Assembly (NCBI RefSeq): GCF_023700755.1
Contig: NZ_JAMKOJ010000015.1
Location: 1 to 47,275 of the forward strand
DNA: 47,275 nucleotides
Reading direction: 5' to 3'
DNA from: Allorhizobium sonneratiae
Lineage (GTDB): Bacteria > Pseudomonadota > Alphaproteobacteria > Rhizobiales > Rhizobiaceae
The translations under genes and the position numbers were made by a program. Position 1 is the first letter of the stretch. Every line of letters begins with the position of its first letter. Below the pieces are notes generated by a model. That model ran no database searches. It saw nothing but the letters and a program-made list of their open reading frames with translations, and was not told where the DNA came from. Positions 16,719 through 25,251 of this stretch are shown piece by piece.

Positions 16719-17609
16719 TTATAGCCCTTGCGCCGTCTGCTCGCGTGAATGGGCCGGTTGCCAAGCAAGGAGTCGCTTCTCGATTTTTGCCATAATGGCC
16801 TCCGCGCCGAGTGCGAGCAGTCCGATTAGGAGCATCGCGCCGAAAACGCCGTTGGCATCGAACGTATTCTGCGCCGTGGCGATAACGAGGCCGAGCCCCT
16901 TTTCCGCTCCCAAGAATTCGCCGACGATTGCACCGATTATGGAGAAGCCTAGTGCAACATGCAGGCTCGCGATGATCCACGTCATCGCGGACGGAAACAC
17001 CACATATTGTACCAGTTGCATGCGTGAAGCCCCGAGAATGCGCATATTAGCGATCAGGTTCCGATCGACGCTTCGTACTCCCTGGAAAGCATTGAAGAAG
17101 ACCACGAAGAAGACCAGCACCGCAGCCAGAAGAACCTTCGATGGCAGGCCAAGGCCGAGCCACATCACGAAGATCGAGCCGAGAACGATACGCGGCAGGG
17201 CGTTGACAACCTTGATATATGGCCCAATCACATCGGCCAGGTAAGGAATTTCGCCGAGCACGACGCCAAAGAAAATTCCGCTGACAACGCCGACCAGGAA
17301 GCCTAGCAACGATTCTTCCAGGGTAATGCCCACCTGAAGCCACAGTGACCCATAGGCGGTGCCATTGACGAACCAGTCTGCGAGCCGCTCGACAATGCCG
17401 ATCGGCGAACCGAAAAAGAAGGGATCGAGAAAGCCCTTATCCGCGGCCAATTCCCAGGCGCCCAGAAAAACGACCAGCAGAAGGACGCGTCCGACCAGAA
17501 CAGCACGCTTCCGCTTGGCCGCCCGCTTACGTGCACTCTCAACGACGCTCCGTTCTTCCTGTGAAAGTGTCTCGGCGCGTGGATTATCAACAAGATCGGC
17601 AATCGCCAT
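16719..17609 (-). CDS. ABC transporter permease, SsuC/TauC type
   Basis: A 296-aa inner-membrane permease with about six membrane segments; the first follows a basic stretch (RKRAAKRKRAV). The cytoplasmic coupling loop is seen as NAFQGVRSVDRNLIANMRILGAS, split here for length, with the conserved EAA-like G. I prefer ATG 17609 over GTG 17612 because GGGGAG is then seven bases away. Its start overlaps the ATPase stop codon. With the ATPase and binding protein it makes an importer for a small organic anion, probably of the sulfonate/nitrate/taurine class by family. Confidence 0.85.
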   Translation of the reverse strand: MAIADLVDNPRAETLSQEERSVVESARKRAAKRKRAVLVGRVLLLVVFLGAWELAADKGFLDPFFFGSPIGIVERLADWFVNGTAYGSLWLQVGITLEESLLGFLVGVVSGIFFGVVLGEIPYLADVIGPYIKVVNALPRIVLGSIFVMWLGLGLPSKVLLAAVLVFFVVFFNAFQGVRSVDRNLIANMRILGASRMQLVQYVVFPSAMTWIIASLHVALGFSIIGAIVGEFLGAEKGLGLVIATAQNTFDANGVFGAMLLIGLLALGAEAIMAKIEKRLLAWQPAHSREQTAQGL

Positions 17610-18442
17610 CACGCAGCTCCCCTGGCAGTGTCCGTCGTTTTGGAGTAGGCACGCTCCACTTCTTCGCGCAGCGCGTTCCAGATCATCTGATAGAGTTCGA
17701 GGAAGCGCGGCAGGAAACGGATTTCCTGGACTTCGCCGCGCGGCCTGGGCAAATCGATGTCGAAGACGGCCTTCACGGTCCCTGGCCCGGCCGAGATCAC
17801 GACCACGCGATCAGCCAAAGCAATCGCCTCCTCGAGGTCATGGGTAACAAACATCACAGACGGTCTCGTCTTTTCCCAAAGCGTCAGAAGTTCGTTCGAC
17901 ATGATGGCGCGCGTTTGAACGTCGAGCGCCGAAAAGGGTTCGTCCATCAGCAGCATGGATGGCTTGTTGATCAAAGCCGCGGCAAGACTTACCCGCTTGC
18001 GCATCCCGCCGGAAAGCTGGTGCGGATAATGGTTTTCGAAACCGGAAAGGCCGACGGTCTTCAGCCAGTCCTGCGCCTCGGCATTTGCCTCTGCCTTGTC
18101 GACACCCCGAAAGATGGGGCCGAGCGCGACATTGGTCAGGACCGATTTCCAAGGCAGGAGCGCGTCGCTCTGAAAGACGAAGCCGGCTCCTTTCGTCAGC
18201 CCATCGACAACTTTGCCGCCAACTTTGACGATGCCGGCGCTCGGCATGTCGAGCCCTGCCGCCATTGTCAGAGTCGTCGATTTGCCGCATCCGGTCGGAC
18301 CAACAATGGCGCAAAATTGGCCGGGCTCTACGGTAAGATTGACGTTACGTAGCGCCGTCATGGCGACACCTGTCGGCGAGACGAAACGTTTCGTTACGTT
18401 GGACAGTTCAATACCCGCCTGTCCTTCAGTAATATCTGTCAT
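17609..18442 (-). CDS. ABC transporter ATPase, SsuB/TauB type
   Basis: A 277-aa ATPase with Walker A GPTGCGKSTT, signature HQLSGGMRKRVSLA, Walker B MLLMDEPFSALD and the switch histidine in MFVTHDLEEA, all intact. Family knowledge places it in the nitrate/sulfonate/taurine group. The start is ATG 18442, preceded by GGAGGAA; the longer frame begins 36 bases earlier without a better site. It is the first gene of the operon and is transcribed away from the divergent binding protein at 18698. Confidence 0.9.
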   Translation of the reverse strand: MTDITEGQAGIELSNVTKRFVSPTGVAMTALRNVNLTVEPGQFCAIVGPTGCGKSTTLTMAAGLDMPSAGIVKVGGKVVDGLTKGAGFVFQSDALLPWKSVLTNVALGPIFRGVDKAEANAEAQDWLKTVGLSGFENHYPHQLSGGMRKRVSLAAALINKPSMLLMDEPFSALDVQTRAIMSNELLTLWEKTRPSVMFVTHDLEEAIALADRVVVISAGPGTVKAVFDIDLPRPRGEVQEIRFLPRFLELYQMIWNALREEVERAYSKTTDTARGAA

Positions 18443-18526
18443 GGTTCCTCCATTCGGAGGAGAAGGACATTTCGACAAAGAACCGTTTCAATGAGGCGCA
18501 AAAAGTCGATCCGCGACAAGAATATG

Positions 18527-18540
18527 CGAATAAATATTCG
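18527..18540. promoter_or_regulatory. Palindrome in divergent ABC promoter region
   Basis: CGAATA-AA-TATTCG is a perfect palindrome between the divergent ATPase and binding-protein genes. A second stem, GCGGCGT-TTT-ACGCCGC, lies at 18566-18582. Either could be bound by the neighbouring TctD-like regulator; this is inference from position. Confidence 0.4.
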
Positions 18541-18697
18541 ATTTATTTTGTATCTCGCCTCTGAAGCGGCGTTTTACGCCGCATTGTATTCTCCGTCTAT
18601 TTGTCCTGAATGTCTCCTCCGTGAAAAGGTAATAACATTGCTTGCTTACACCCACCTTTCAGTTCTATAGAAATGCACGGGTAGGAGGAGGCCAATC

Positions 18698-19756
18698 ATG
18701 CGGCCACGGCAGCGTGTCGGCACGTTAGACAGGCAAGGCGCCATTGCTCGCGCATTTTGCCGGGGAGCGACTGCTCTGGCGGTGGCGTTTTTTGTTGGTC
18801 CTGTTTTTTTGGCCAGCGCCAAGGCCGAAGATGTATCGTTAATGGTCGGCGGTATCGAGAAGCAGATCTATCTGCCTGCCGTTCTGGCTGATCGACTCGG
18901 CTATTTTGACGATGAGGGTTTGACGGTTCATCTGCTCAGCGAGCCGGCGGGCGTCGAGGCCGCCGATGAAATGCTGGCCGGGGCCGTGCAGGGTGTCATC
19001 GGCTTCTACGACCATACGATCGACCTTCAGGGGCTTGGAAAATATACCGAAAGCATCGTCCAGTTCTCCTCCTCGCCTGGCGAGGTGGAGATGATCTCCA
19101 ATCGCCTTGCACACTTAAGGACAATGGCCGATCTGAAGGGTATGCATGTCGGCATCACTGATCTCGGCTCATCAACCGATTTTCTGACAGAATATCTCCT
19201 CGGCAAGGCTGGCTTATCCTTCGACAGCGTCTTTCCTGATCCGATCGGCGCTGGCGACAGCCTTATCTCGGCAATGAAACAGAACCGGGTCGAAGCTGCC
19301 ATGACAACGGAGCCTACCGTCTCCCGCCTGATCAAGCTTGGCCTTGCCCATGTAATGATAGATATGCGCAATGCGGAGGGAACGCGGGCGGCACTTGGCG
19401 GCATCTATCCCGCAGCCTGTCTTTATGTCCAGACAGCCTGGGTCGACAGTCATCCCGAGACCGCGCAGAAGCTTGCAAACGCTCTGGTTCGCGCCCTCCG
19501 CTTTATCGCTGGTCATACGGCTGAAGAGATCGCCGAACACGTCCCGCACGATTTTTATGCTGGTGACAAGGTACTCTACGTCCAGGCGCTCGAAAGCGGC
19601 AAGGCGATGTTCACGATTGATGGTCGCATGCCGCAGCGCGGACCGCAGACCGTTCTTTCCGTTCTCAAGCAATTCAACGACAATGTGCGCGGCAAGCAGA
19701 TCGACCTGTCGAGGACCTATTCTGACCGTTTCGTCGAACAGGTTCCCCAACGCTGA
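18698..19756 (+). CDS. Second NMT1-type substrate-binding protein
   Basis: A 352-aa secreted binding protein, paralogous to the one ending at 15625: both have LMVGGIxKQIYLP after the signal peptide, GITDLGSSTD or GVTDIGSGTD, and a PxGGPxTVL or PQRGPQTVL motif near the end. The signal peptide is long (cleavage near SAKAEDV). The start at 18698 has an excellent GGAGGAGG site. It has no permease or ATPase of its own on this strand; its stop is 22 bp from the convergent histidine kinase. It may share the neighbouring transporter or present the ligand to the kinase, as some binding proteins do for Tct/Bct systems. Confidence 0.85.
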   Translation: MRPRQRVGTLDRQGAIARAFCRGATALAVAFFVGPVFLASAKAEDVSLMVGGIEKQIYLPAVLADRLGYFDDEGLTVHLLSEPAGVEAADEMLAGAVQGVIGFYDHTIDLQGLGKYTESIVQFSSSPGEVEMISNRLAHLRTMADLKGMHVGITDLGSSTDFLTEYLLGKAGLSFDSVFPDPIGAGDSLISAMKQNRVEAAMTTEPTVSRLIKLGLAHVMIDMRNAEGTRAALGGIYPAACLYVQTAWVDSHPETAQKLANALVRALRFIAGHTAEEIAEHVPHDFYAGDKVLYVQALESGKAMFTIDGRMPQRGPQTVLSVLKQFNDNVRGKQIDLSRTYSDRFVEQVPQR

Positions 19757-19778
19757 TGAGGGTTGGCTATTGTCTTTC

Positions 19779-21161
19779 TTAAGGCCCAGGTAGAACAACC
19801 CTCGCCCCAAAGCCTTTGCCGCTTGCTGGACGATAGAGCGTCAATTCGCCCTTGCAGATATCGGCAATCTCCGCGACAATCGACAGGCCGAGACCAGATC
19901 CGCTCGAAGCCGCATTGGCCCCCCGCTGAAAACGGCGCGTGAGATGGGATAGATCGTCTTCCCCAGGTCCTTCGCCGTCGTCCTCGACCTTGAAGACGAC
20001 GCGATCGACTTCGGGCGCAAGCGAGATCGTGGCAGTAGCGCCGCTGCCGGCATGGGTAATGGCATTTTCGACCAGATTGCTCACAAGCTCGCGCAACAGC
20101 CGCTCGCGAACCATGACAGGGGCCGGTTCCGAGGCATCGACGACCAGGGCCACACCTTGGTCGAGCGCTCTCGGCACTGCGGAACCTACGATCTCACGCA
20201 CAAGCGCGCGCATGTCGACCTCGCGCGGCGGCAGGTTGCGGATGTTTTCCACCCGCGCCAGCGCCAAGAGCTGCAACGTCATCCGGGACATGCCGTCCAG
20301 ACCTTCGCCGACGGCCGCAAGAGCGTCGCGCCGCTCCTCCTCGGCCTTGGCGCGAAGGGAATAGGCGATCTGGGTTTTCATGACGGCGAGCGGCGTTCTT
20401 AGCTGATGGGCTGCGGCATCGAGAAATCGGCGCTGACGTCCAACGACTTCCAGAAGGCGTGCCATATGGCTGTTGATCGCCTCGACGAGCGGGTGCAGTT
20501 CTAACTGGACCGTATCCGAGTCGAACGGCTCAAGGTGATCGGCAGGGCGTGACAATACTGCCTCGCGCAGCGCCAGCAGAGGGCGAAGTTCGCGGCTGAT
20601 GCCAATCCAGATGAGAAAGGCAGCCACGAGCACGACGCCCGCCTGTTCCACAAACGCGCGTAGCCAGAGCTGCCATTCCAACGCATCGCGGCTCTTGAGT
20701 GTTTCCCCGACCAAGACCAGGACCGAAGTCGAACCCTCCGGAGTTACGATCGGCTGGCGCAGGGCAATAGCGCGCATGGTCTCGTCGCGGAACATGGCTG
20801 GATAAAAAAGATATTTAAAGTCCCGGATGGAGGCGGAAGGGATAGGCAGATCGAGAAATCCGACCACAAGACGCCCATCCACCGTTTCCACCCGATAGGC
20901 GACTTCGTCGTGGCTGTCTGAGGCAAAGAGTTCAAGCGCTGAAGGCGGCACCGCGGCCCGGATACGTCCGTTTTCGAAGCGGACCTGTTCTGCGATCACG
21001 CGGGCCGAGGCCAGCAATTGTTGCTCGTTTAGGCGGTCAGCCTGCCGGGAAGCCGACCCGGCGGAGAACCAAAGGGTTAGTGACAGCACGCCGGCTAATG
21101 GCAGCATGACCCGGAGCAACAGGTTCAGACGCAGGCTCCGGCGGGAAAAAAGCCGCATCAT
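19779..21161 (-). CDS. TctE-like sensor histidine kinase
   Basis: A 460-aa membrane kinase. An N-terminal membrane helix (about 13-32) is followed by a periplasmic domain of some 130 residues and a second helix near AGVVLVAAFLIWIGISREL. The phosphate-accepting His lies in LDAAAHQLRTPLA; the ATP-binding part shows the N box (LVENAITH), DDGEGPG and SGLGLSIV. It resembles the TctE family, which in other bacteria controls tricarboxylate uptake. The ATG overlaps the response-regulator stop (ATGA). The neighbours suggest control of the NMT1-type transporter rather than a TctCBA system, which is absent here. Confidence 0.87.
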   Translation of the reverse strand: MMRLFSRRSLRLNLLLRVMLPLAGVLSLTLWFSAGSASRQADRLNEQQLLASARVIAEQVRFENGRIRAAVPPSALELFASDSHDEVAYRVETVDGRLVVGFLDLPIPSASIRDFKYLFYPAMFRDETMRAIALRQPIVTPEGSTSVLVLVGETLKSRDALEWQLWLRAFVEQAGVVLVAAFLIWIGISRELRPLLALREAVLSRPADHLEPFDSDTVQLELHPLVEAINSHMARLLEVVGRQRRFLDAAAHQLRTPLAVMKTQIAYSLRAKAEEERRDALAAVGEGLDGMSRMTLQLLALARVENIRNLPPREVDMRALVREIVGSAVPRALDQGVALVVDASEPAPVMVRERLLRELVSNLVENAITHAGSGATATISLAPEVDRVVFKVEDDGEGPGEDDLSHLTRRFQRGANAASSGSGLGLSIVAEIADICKGELTLYRPASGKGFGARVVLPGP

Positions 21162-21832
21162 ATCGGTCGCGCGAGCCGCAGAAGATAACCGAGCCCACGC
21201 ACGGTCTCAATAGAAAGAGCCGTCTTCTCGAGCTTCTTGCGCAGCCTGTGAATGTTCACCTCGATGGTTGCCGGACTGACCTCGTCATCCATGCCATACA
21301 TGCCTTCGAGGAGGATTTCCTTGCTAATCGTCGCGCCGCTATGGCGCAAAAGGATTTCCAAAAGGGCGTGTTCACGTTGGGAAACGGCGAGAGGCTCGCC
21401 ATCAATCGAGAAATTCCGGGTCGTCATACTGTAGGCCAGGGGACCGAAGCGCAACTCCTGTACCATCGAGAGACGGGAGCGGCGCAACAGCGCCTTCAGC
21501 CTTGCATCGAGTTCCTCGATCTCGAACGGTTTGGTCATGTAGTCGTCCGCGCCGATGTTGAGCCCTTCTACGCGTGTGCTGAGCCTGTCCTCCGCAGTCA
21601 GGATCATCACCGGCATGGCGAGGCCGCGTGCTCGAATGCGACGGATCAGATCCTGCCCGCTCATGGTCGGAAGGCCGAGGTCGATGATAGCCAGGTCGTA
21701 GTTCGCAAGATCCATTCCATCCAATGCAACTGCACCATCGGCAACGCAGTCGACGACGTAATGCTCGCTACGAAGCAATTTCGCGAGCCATTCGGAAAGT
21801 GTAGCGTTATCCTCCACCAACAAGAGCCGCAT
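21158..21832 (-). CDS. TctD-like response regulator, OmpR family
   Basis: A 224-aa regulator: receiver domain with D8, phosphorylation site D51 (AIIDLGLP), T79 and K101 (TKPF), then a winged-helix DNA-binding domain ending LRKKLEKTALSIETVRGLGYLL. I start it at ATG 21832, which has a GGAGGGAGG site; the longer frame to 21958 would add an unrelated N-terminus. It is first in a two-gene operon with its kinase. Likely targets are the divergent promoters at 18443-18697. Confidence 0.9.
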   Translation of the reverse strand: MRLLLVEDNATLSEWLAKLLRSEHYVVDCVADGAVALDGMDLANYDLAIIDLGLPTMSGQDLIRRIRARGLAMPVMILTAEDRLSTRVEGLNIGADDYMTKPFEIEELDARLKALLRRSRLSMVQELRFGPLAYSMTTRNFSIDGEPLAVSQREHALLEILLRHSGATISKEILLEGMYGMDDEVSPATIEVNIHRLRKKLEKTALSIETVRGLGYLLRLARPI

Positions 21833-21878
21833 GGTTTCTGCCTCCTCCCTCTTGGACCCTAAACCCGGCATTACAGCC

Positions 21879-22094
21879 TTAAGTAGTTTGCTTAACGATC
21901 GTATTTTTGATGTGTGGTTTTGTCGATCCAAATTTGCGACGGTAAAACGGGCTAGCATCGTTCCTTGTATCTAAGTCGACGTGAGGAGCGTTGGTGCTCG
22001 GATCCTTCATAGGCGGTGGCTTAATAGGCTCTGGTGGAAATAATGCGGCTGACTGAACATGCCTTTCAAACACAATGCCTGCCACCGTCATCAT
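21879..22094 (-). CDS. Possible small hypothetical protein
   Basis: A 71-residue frame upstream of the response regulator, on the same strand. It is proline- and lysine-rich, with no signal peptide, membrane helix or recognised domain. Composition is unlike a typical gene of this region, and it lies next to insertion-sequence debris, so it may not be real. The 319-bp gap between the regulator and the IS5 remnant holds nothing else that I can support. Confidence 0.2.
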   Translation of the reverse strand: MMTVAGIVFERHVQSAALFPPEPIKPPPMKDPSTNAPHVDLDTRNDASPFYRRKFGSTKPHIKNTIVKQTT

Positions 22095-22151
22095 ATCAGC
22101 AAGATGAAATTCAAGATCACGAACTAGGCGGAATATGAGGTTGGCCTTTGT

Positions 22152-23046
22152 CAGCTTGGTAGCCTGACCCTGTGGATGACGCCGGAGGCACTATCGTCCT
22201 GGTCGGCGCCGAAGCGGACAACACGTGGTGGCCAGCCACGTTGTTCCGATAGGCGATCAAGACCGCTCTGACGCCGGGCCTGTTGTTCGGTCTGAGGCTG
22301 CGTCAGACGGAAGGTTGTGTCGTATCGGTGATGAAGCTGATTGGACTGGACCTCCTCGTCCTCGACCATTCTACCCTGAACCGTCGGGCCGGTAAGCCAG
22401 GAGTGCCAAAGAAGCGACACGATTCGGATCCCTCGGAAAGGCCCTCTCCACGTCCTTTCGATAGCACTGGGCTAAAGGTCTACGCACTGGTCAATGACTG
22501 GAGGACAAGTATGGTATCAAATCCCGCGAGGGTTGGCACAAGCTGCATTTGGCACTGGATGCCGATAGCGGCGACATCATCGCCCATGTCATGAACGGTC
22601 AGGATGCTGGCGATGCCTCGCAGGTGGAGTCGCTACTCGACGAGATCGCCCGATTGGCCATTTCACGGCCGATGGCGCTTACGACGGCGAGCTAACTTAC
22701 GACGCGGTCACCAGAAACATTGGCGATGCGGCGGTCGTGATTCCGCGACGTGCCAATGCGTTGGAGCGGCCGGACAGTCATCCGCGGGGCCAGCAAGACC
22801 GTCATATCGCGGCGATAAACCCATATGAAAGAATGAAGTGGCAGATCGCCACCGGCTACGGCAACCGACCCCTGGTAGAGACAGCGATCAACCGTTACAA
22901 ATCAATCATCGGACGGCAGCTGCGGGCACGCTCACTCGCAGCACAGCGTAAAGAGGTCGCCATCTGCTGCGCCGTCCTCAATCGAATGCTGGTGCGCAGG
23001 CTCGAAATCCGTCCACGTCAACAAGGCCACCGTTTAGCGCGTATCC
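22152..23046 (+). pseudogene. Decayed IS5-family transposase
   Basis: The plus strand reads through a broken transposase in at least three frames: SLTLWMTPEAL at the start, then FGLRLRQTEG and LLVLDHSTLNRR, DSTGLKVYAL, a further shift, and finally RHIAAINPYERMKWQIATGY and NRYKSIIGRQLRARS to the end. These are hallmarks of IS5-group enzymes of rhizobia. Frameshifts near 22255, 22500 and 22590-22730 show that it is inactive. Terminal repeats could not be placed. It borders the nickel/cobalt genes and may have taken part in their arrival. Confidence 0.8.
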
Positions 23047-23047
23047 A

Positions 23048-24205
23048 TCAAAGACGGAAATCCACCATTTCAGCGATCCGTGCACCAACGCCCTGCAAAT
23101 GGTCCTTTTGCAGACCCTCGATACCCGCGAAACCCATGTAGAGGGCTATCAGAAGCATGAGCGCGCCAGAAGCGTACGGTGCGCGGCGCGCGAAGCTGCT
23201 GAAACCAGACCAACGCTTTTGGACGTGCCGCACGCTCAGCGAGGCCAGAACACCTGCCGACACCATCGTGATCGCAAGGCCGATGCTGAAACACAAGACC
23301 AAGACCGCGCCGAGGGAAAGCTGCTTGAGCTGGAGGCACAGCAACAGCACGGTGATGGCCGCAGGGCACGGAATAAGTCCGCCGGTCAGGCCGAACATGA
23401 CAATTTGCCACGTGGTAACGCTCTGGTTCTGGAACCGGCGGGCAATATCGTTGGCATGGGCGCGCTCGTGGGCATCCATGTATTCGCCGTCGTTCACGTC
23501 AAGTCCGGCGTGGCTGTGGTCGCCCTCGCTGAACGCGAGGTCATAGTCATGAGTGTGATTGCCGTGGCCAAGGCTGACGCGGGCGTTGAAGGCGTGGGGT
23601 TCAGGGATTTCCTGCACGCTTTCCAGATAGCCGCCCTTTTCCGCAAAGGTGAAGGCCTGTCGCGAGCCATCCGCCCGCTCCGTCACCAAGGTCACATCCT
23701 TGGCGAACCAGCCGTGACCTCTTTCAAAGCGGATGCGGAAGCGCGGAGGAACTCCGTCCTCGAAAACCTCAAGCGTCATTATCCCGTGACCAGTGTCGAT
23801 ACGGCGAGTTTCATCGTCGTGGTGATGGTGGTGGTCATGATGGTGGGCCGCCTCAAGCTGTTGCTCGCGCCAAGTACGCCACAGCATCCAGAACGCAATC
23901 CCTACTATGATGACGGCCGAGGCAATCTGGAAATACGGCTCGCTGGTGTCCGCATTCATCCCGCGCCCGAGATATTGGCCGCCCAGGGCAACCAGCCAGA
24001 CCACAGCCGTGTGGGAAATGGCCGCCGCGAGACCGAGCAGGATTGCCTGTTTGACCGTGCCGCGCACCGCGATGATAAAGGCCGCCATCATGGTTTTGGA
24101 ATGGCCCGGCTCTAGTCCATGCAGGGCTCCGAGCAAAATGGCCGTGGGAATGAACAGCCACGCATGTGCGGTGCCTTGTTGAAGGAGGTCGGTGAGCGAG
24201 TTCAT
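23048..24205 (-). CDS. rcnA: Nickel/cobalt efflux protein RcnA
   Basis: A 385-aa inner-membrane exporter of the NicO/RcnA family. Conserved features are HGLEPGHSKT in the first helix region (residues about 29-38), a His-rich cytoplasmic or periplasmic loop with HHHDHHHHHDDE near residue 140, and GLIPCPAAITVLLL in the second half. About six membrane helices are expected. An inserted domain of some 110 residues follows the His-rich loop, longer than in E. coli RcnA but common in rhizobial forms. It is transcribed divergently from rcnR, with a clear operator between them, and should export Ni(II) and Co(II). Confidence 0.92.
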   Translation of the reverse strand: MNSLTDLLQQGTAHAWLFIPTAILLGALHGLEPGHSKTMMAAFIIAVRGTVKQAILLGLAAAISHTAVVWLVALGGQYLGRGMNADTSEPYFQIASAVIIVGIAFWMLWRTWREQQLEAAHHHDHHHHHDDETRRIDTGHGIMTLEVFEDGVPPRFRIRFERGHGWFAKDVTLVTERADGSRQAFTFAEKGGYLESVQEIPEPHAFNARVSLGHGNHTHDYDLAFSEGDHSHAGLDVNDGEYMDAHERAHANDIARRFQNQSVTTWQIVMFGLTGGLIPCPAAITVLLLCLQLKQLSLGAVLVLCFSIGLAITMVSAGVLASLSVRHVQKRWSGFSSFARRAPYASGALMLLIALYMGFAGIEGLQKDHLQGVGARIAEMVDFRL

Positions 24206-24239
24206 GGTAGAAGCTTTCTGCTGGCGCGTTATAAAATGG

Positions 24240-24258
24240 TATAGGGGGCTACCCTATA
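24240..24258. promoter_or_regulatory. RcnR-type operator between rcnA and rcnR
   Basis: TATAGGGGGCTACCCTATA is an inverted repeat with perfect 7-bp arms and a 5-bp spacer, with the G and C tracts flanked by AT that CsoR/RcnR-family repressors bind. It lies 34 bp before rcnA and 75 bp before rcnR, so it can control both. Confidence 0.75.
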
Positions 24259-24333
24259 TGTCGTCAACTTCCGGTTTCTGTGTTTGTTATGGTAGTGGGT
24301 TAAGAAAACCACGGACATTCAAGCGAGAGACCT

Positions 24334-24609
24334 ATGAGCCATACCGTCCACGAAAAGCAGAAGCTGATAAATCGCGTGCGACGCTTGCGCGGACAGGCTG
24401 AAGGCCTTGAACGGATGCTGGAGGAAGAAAAAGGTTGCGGCGAGGTCATGCACGCCATCGCAGGCATGCGGGGAGCCATCAGCGGCCTGATGGGCGAGGT
24501 TATCGAAGACCACATCCGCATGCACCTAGCAGCAGAAAATCTGACGCAGGCAGAACGCGACGAAGGAGCCGCCGAACTGATTGACGTTCTGCGCACTTAC
24601 CTGAAATAG
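24334..24609 (+). CDS. rcnR: Nickel/cobalt-responsive repressor RcnR
   Basis: A 91-aa all-helical repressor of the CsoR/RcnR/FrmR family. The four residues that bind nickel and cobalt in RcnR, H3, C35, H60 and H64, are all in place, whereas the formaldehyde sensor FrmR lacks H64. Binding of metal releases the repressor from its operator and turns on rcnA. The gene is divergent from rcnA and 16 bp before a CDF-like gene, with which it is probably co-transcribed. Confidence 0.9.
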   Translation: MSHTVHEKQKLINRVRRLRGQAEGLERMLEEEKGCGEVMHAIAGMRGAISGLMGEVIEDHIRMHLAAENLTQAERDEGAAELIDVLRTYLK

Positions 24610-24625
24610 ACCAGAGGCCACGCAA

Positions 24626-25213
24626 ATGCTCGACAATAAACTCCGAAAGGCCGTGATGATTGTCGCGGCCGCAAACCTTGCCTATTTTGGCGTGGAATTC
24701 ATGGTTGCGCTAAACATCGGTTCCGCATCACTTCTGGCGGATAGCGCCGATTTTCTCGAAGACGCCTCCGTGAACCTGCTCATCTTTTTCGCGATGGCAT
24801 GGTCAGCAAAGAGCCGCGCCCGCATCGGCATGCTGATGGCCTTGATCCTGTTGGCTCCGGGGGTGGCCTTCCTGTGGACGACGTGGCACAAGTTCTTCAA
24901 CCCGTTACCTCCTGCCCCCTTCGCACTTTCCCTCACCGGCTTGGGGGCATTGGTGGTCAACATGAGCTGCGCGTTCCTCCTTGCCAATTACCGCCACGCC
25001 AAGGGCTCGTTGACACGTGCCGCGTTCCTGTCGGCCCGCAACGATGCCTATGCCAACGTTGCAATAATAGGGGCGGGGTTGGTAACGGCTTTCCTTTGGC
25101 ATTCCGCATGGCCGGACCTTATTGTTGGATTTGGTATTGCGGTCATAAACCTTGACGCGGCTAAGGAGATCTGGGAAGCGGCGCGCGAAGAGCACGCCGA
25201 GGCCCATGTCTAG
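24626..25213 (+). CDS. CDF-type cation transporter, short form
   Basis: A 195-aa membrane protein with about six helices, matching the membrane domain of cation diffusion facilitators: SASLLADSADFLEDASVN in helix 2 and LSARNDAYANVAI in helix 5. The usual HxxxD metal site in helix 2 appears as D42xxxD46, and helix 5 has NDxxxN. The cytoplasmic C-terminal domain of ordinary CDF proteins is absent, but the size is normal for this short subgroup. Position directly after rcnR suggests that it helps with nickel or cobalt export; the cation is not proven. Confidence 0.75.
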   Translation: MLDNKLRKAVMIVAAANLAYFGVEFMVALNIGSASLLADSADFLEDASVNLLIFFAMAWSAKSRARIGMLMALILLAPGVAFLWTTWHKFFNPLPPAPFALSLTGLGALVVNMSCAFLLANYRHAKGSLTRAAFLSARNDAYANVAIIGAGLVTAFLWHSAWPDLIVGFGIAVINLDAAKEIWEAAREEHAEAHV

Positions 25214-25251
25214 GCTTTCCCCACGACCAGAATGCGCTCCCATTTCCGACG

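Noticed and set aside
23099..24115. A 338-codon plus-strand frame opposite rcnA.
   Set aside because: rcnA is certain from its motifs; the opposite frame is a shadow with unusual composition.
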